A DNA stretch of 42,104 nt from an uncultured Oscillospiraceae bacterium (GTDB lineage Bacteria > Bacillota > Clostridia > Oscillospirales > Ruminococcaceae). Below are positions 39,894-42,104 of the stretch, one piece after another. The stretch is from contig CABUEI010000017.1 in assembly GCA_902490585.1 (NCBI GenBank), positions 1 through 42,104 on the forward strand. Reading direction: 5' to 3'. Made by a program: the position numbers and the translations under genes. The notes beneath the pieces are model-generated. The model was given only the letters and a program-made list of their open reading frames with translations, ran no database searches and was not told the origin of the DNA. Position 1 is the first letter of the stretch. Every line of letters begins with the position of its first letter.

Positions 39894-41063
39894 TTATCTC
39901 TTATATATTCCTACAGTTATACTGCCGACACCATCTATATTGAAGTCTGCTCTGCGGTAATCAGTGCCGCTTATTATCATCATACAGTCGGCAACATCTT
40001 TTGTTTCTCCGTTGCCGTTTCCCACAAGATACGGTGTATCATTGAAATTGCTTGCTGTAAACGCATACACTTTGGAATATCTTGCTTCTGTCTTTGATAT
40101 ATAGTCGAGCTTTGCCGCAGTGTCGCTTAATGCCGTAAAATTATTTCCGCTGTAATATTCGGTACTGATTTGTTTTTCCGCCGGAACAGAGCTTACGCTG
40201 ATATCAACAGCACTGCTGTCCCATGCCAGAATAAGATCATCAACCTGTTTTTGCAAATATGTCACCATATCACTTTTCTGAAAACGTGTGAAGTTCTCTT
40301 CATCACTCATTCTGAAATTATCAAGAAGTAAATGTTCCCTCAGATACAGATAGCTCAGACTGTCGTCAAGCGTCAGAACGCTATCGGTCTTTCCGAGTAC
40401 ATCAAGCTTTGTGCCGCCTTCGGCAAATTCCGAGAACTGTAAAAGTCTTACCGTAATATTTGCTTTGTACGCTGTATTTTCAAGTTTCGACACATCCACA
40501 CCGTTTATCGAACTGCCGTATTTCAGCACAACATTGAAATAATAGTCGCCGTTCAGCAATTTATCCGCCGTATCGGTATCACGGGATAAATAATCCTCAT
40601 ATCCGCTTCCGAGCGAACCGAGCAAGATTTGTGCCGCAACATTCACCTCAATATCATCAGGTTTTGTTCCGTCGGTCAGTGAAACTATCTTTTCAACCGC
40701 TTTGCCTATAACATCATCGGTGCGGTAATTATCATAACAGGTTCCGTCATCGGCATTGGCAATTACATTGAATGTATCCCCGTTTTCAAGACGTACATCT
40801 GCCTTGCAGTAACCGCTTGCATATCTGTTGAAATCAGGCACAGGACCAACATCTTTCTTTGCCTGCATGAAATCAATATTTACGATTTCACCGCCGCCGA
40901 AATTATCTACCAGATATTTTTCAACTACAGGTGTTGCCGCCTTTATATCTTCTCTTGCCTTTTCTTTCTCCTCAGCCGTCATACACGCAGTACATAAAAG
41001 TACCGTCAGCACCGATACGGCAAGCAATGAAAGAAAACAAGCTGTCCTCTTTTTAACATTCAT
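39894..41063 (-). CDS. Putative lipoprotein of unknown function between der and the DUF512 gene
   Basis: The 389-residue protein has a basic start (MNVKKRT), a hydrophobic stretch and LLCTACMTAEEKEK, an imperfect lipobox in which C27 would carry lipid (the -3 position is Cys instead of Leu), followed by a charged segment. It is therefore probably exported and membrane-anchored. The remainder is a mix of beta strands and helices with no motif I recognise. Its ATG overlaps the upstream stop as ATGA, so it is translationally coupled to the DUF512 radical-SAM gene; 18 bases separate it from der. Confidence 0.75.
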   Translation of the reverse strand: MNVKKRTACFLSLLAVSVLTVLLCTACMTAEEKEKAREDIKAATPVVEKYLVDNFGGGEIVNIDFMQAKKDVGPVPDFNRYASGYCKADVRLENGDTFNVIANADDGTCYDNYRTDDVIGKAVEKIVSLTDGTKPDDIEVNVAAQILLGSLGSGYEDYLSRDTDTADKLLNGDYYFNVVLKYGSSINGVDVSKLENTAYKANITVRLLQFSEFAEGGTKLDVLGKTDSVLTLDDSLSYLYLREHLLLDNFRMSDEENFTRFQKSDMVTYLQKQVDDLILAWDSSAVDISVSSVPAEKQISTEYYSGNNFTALSDTAAKLDYISKTEARYSKVYAFTASNFNDTPYLVGNGNGETKDVADCMMIISGTDYRRADFNIDGVGSITVGIYKR

Positions 41064-42104
41064 ATATTTCCCTGTTCCCCGAGCATAGCGTCAAGAAGTT
41101 CGTAGCCGTCAGTTGCAACAGGCATTATCTCTATTCCAAGAGCTTGTTCAACATCGGGCACTGTCTTGTCGTCAAGGAAAATATCACTGTTGGTTTTCAG
41201 CATATTCTCGGTTATAAGCAGTCTGTCGCCGAGTTTATCCTTATAGGGCGACAGCTGAGCTATTATATCCCCTGCCGTAATAAGTCCGGCAACCGTTATC
41301 GTTTCCCCGAAAAAGTCATTTCTTATAGTATAAACATCAACCACGGTATTCGGAAAATCCGCTTTAAGCATCTTACCGAGCGTATCAATAAGAGGTGCGG
41401 CAAGCACTCCCGTGGCTACCGAAACGTGTCTTTGCTTATCATCGGTTTCACCGAACTCACGCTTATCCGCCAGTGCATCAATAAACTCTTTCTGCAAGCT
41501 TGCGCACATTCCGACGCCGTTTTCAAACTGATCAAAATCACCGTAGAACTCATAATCGGGCATTTTTCTCTTTGCTGTAAGATAAAATTCGTCTGAGGCG
41601 TAAACCACCCTGTCATGATACTTCTCGAACATCATATTGCCGAAAAGCTCCAGCGTATCAATTGCCTTTCCTGCCGTTTCCTCATTGAAAAGTTCAAGTT
41701 TCGGAAGCTTTTCACGAAACTTCGTTATTCCTACAGGAACACAGGCGATACTCTTTACAGCCGGATAAAGCATACAGAGGTCGGTGAGCGTTCTTTCAAG
41801 CTCCTTACCGTCATTGAGCCCGGGGCAGAGTACTATCTGAGTATTTATCTCAATTCCTGCCGCCGCCATCTTGTAAAGATAGTCCAGGCATTTGCCGGCA
41901 TTCGGGTTTTTGGTAAGTTTAACACGAAGTTCAGGATTTGTCGTATGAACCGAAATATTCATCGGCAGTTTCATCTTGATGATTCTGTCAACATCTTCAT
42001 CACTGAGATTGGTCATAGTGATATAGTTGCCTTGCAGAAAGCTCAGTCTTGAGTCATCATCCTTGAAATACAGCGTTTCACGCATACCCTTGGGAAGCTG
42101 ATTT
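41060..42104 (-). CDS. DUF512-family radical-SAM protein, 5' end cut by window
   Basis: The visible 348 codons include the end of the radical-SAM barrel and the DUF512 C-terminal domain. The right edge reads NQLPKGMRETLYFKDDDSRL, the stretch just after the CxxxCxxC cluster loop in this family, so the cluster cysteines and an N-terminal PDZ domain would lie outside the window. Further landmarks are NISVHTTNPELRVKLTKNPNAG, TQIVLCPGLNDG, SIACVPVGITKFREKLP and VATGVLAAPLIDTL. The family is conserved next to der in Clostridia and its reaction is unknown. A frame starting at the ATG at 42085 would be artificial since the reading frame continues past it. Confidence 0.88.
   Translation of the reverse strand, partial: NQLPKGMRETLYFKDDDSRLSFLQGNYITMTNLSDEDVDRIIKMKLPMNISVHTTNPELRVKLTKNPNAGKCLDYLYKMAAAGIEINTQIVLCPGLNDGKELERTLTDLCMLYPAVKSIACVPVGITKFREKLPKLELFNEETAGKAIDTLELFGNMMFEKYHDRVVYASDEFYLTAKRKMPDYEFYGDFDQFENGVGMCASLQKEFIDALADKREFGETDDKQRHVSVATGVLAAPLIDTLGKMLKADFPNTVVDVYTIRNDFFGETITVAGLITAGDIIAQLSPYKDKLGDRLLITENMLKTNSDIFLDDKTVPDVEQALGIEIMPVATDGYELLDAMLGEQGNI

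Overview
The window reads as a chromosomal segment of a spore-forming Gram-positive anaerobe of the Clostridia, most likely an Oscillospiraceae/Ruminococcaceae relative. The reasons are a PolC-type replicative polymerase, the pyrH-frr-uppS-cdsA-dxr-rseP-ispG-polC gene order, spoVAC/AD/AE and an uninterrupted sigK, the der-plsY-gpsA order beside a DUF512 radical-SAM gene, and extracellular proteins with Thr/Pro-rich linkers. No rRNA, tRNA, CRISPR array, transposase or phage gene was seen.

Region 1 (1-7900, minus strand) is a histidine biosynthesis operon, hisZ-G-D-C-B-H-[PH/SHOCT gene]-[zinc-ribbon gene]-A-F. It is read from a good sigma-A promoter at 7860-7888 that carries a 24-bp palindrome over the -10. 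hisF runs off the left edge. A visibly AT-rich gene for a PH-like plus SHOCT protein sits inside the operon.

Region 2 (7900-8396) has no gene. It holds the strangest structure in the window: about 340 bp of back-to-back perfect hairpins. Three of them are 'double' hairpins (outer stem, internal loop, 8-bp inner stem, small loop), and the loop motif GCATCCNTGC recurs. The block is flanked by a 15-nt direct repeat whose right copy is the 3' end of murD.

Region 3 (8397-25441, minus strand) is a long housekeeping run: hom, pyrH, frr, uppS, cdsA, dxr, rseP, ispG, polC, an ATC-hydrolase-family gene, tmcAL, murL and murD. It links UMP and ribosome recycling with isoprenoid/undecaprenyl and phospholipid synthesis, DNA replication and peptidoglycan precursors. 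The murL-murD pair suggests the alternative route that adds L-Glu and then epimerises it, and PolC carries two tandem OB domains.

Region 4 (25442-34577) is mostly plus strand. It has two secreted or membrane-anchored proteins (SH3-like, transglutaminase-like), a cyclophilin, an ECF sigma factor with a coupled membrane partner, spoVAC-AD-AE, a second ATC-hydrolase-family gene under a perfect 12-bp inverted repeat, and sigK. On the minus strand are an ApgM-family gene that may be the missing homoserine kinase and a 37-residue membrane protein.

Region 5 (34578-42104) is mostly minus strand: putP, gpsA, plsY, der, a putative lipoprotein, and a DUF512 radical-SAM protein cut by the right edge. 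One 61-residue membrane protein gene points the other way and ends one base from gpsA.
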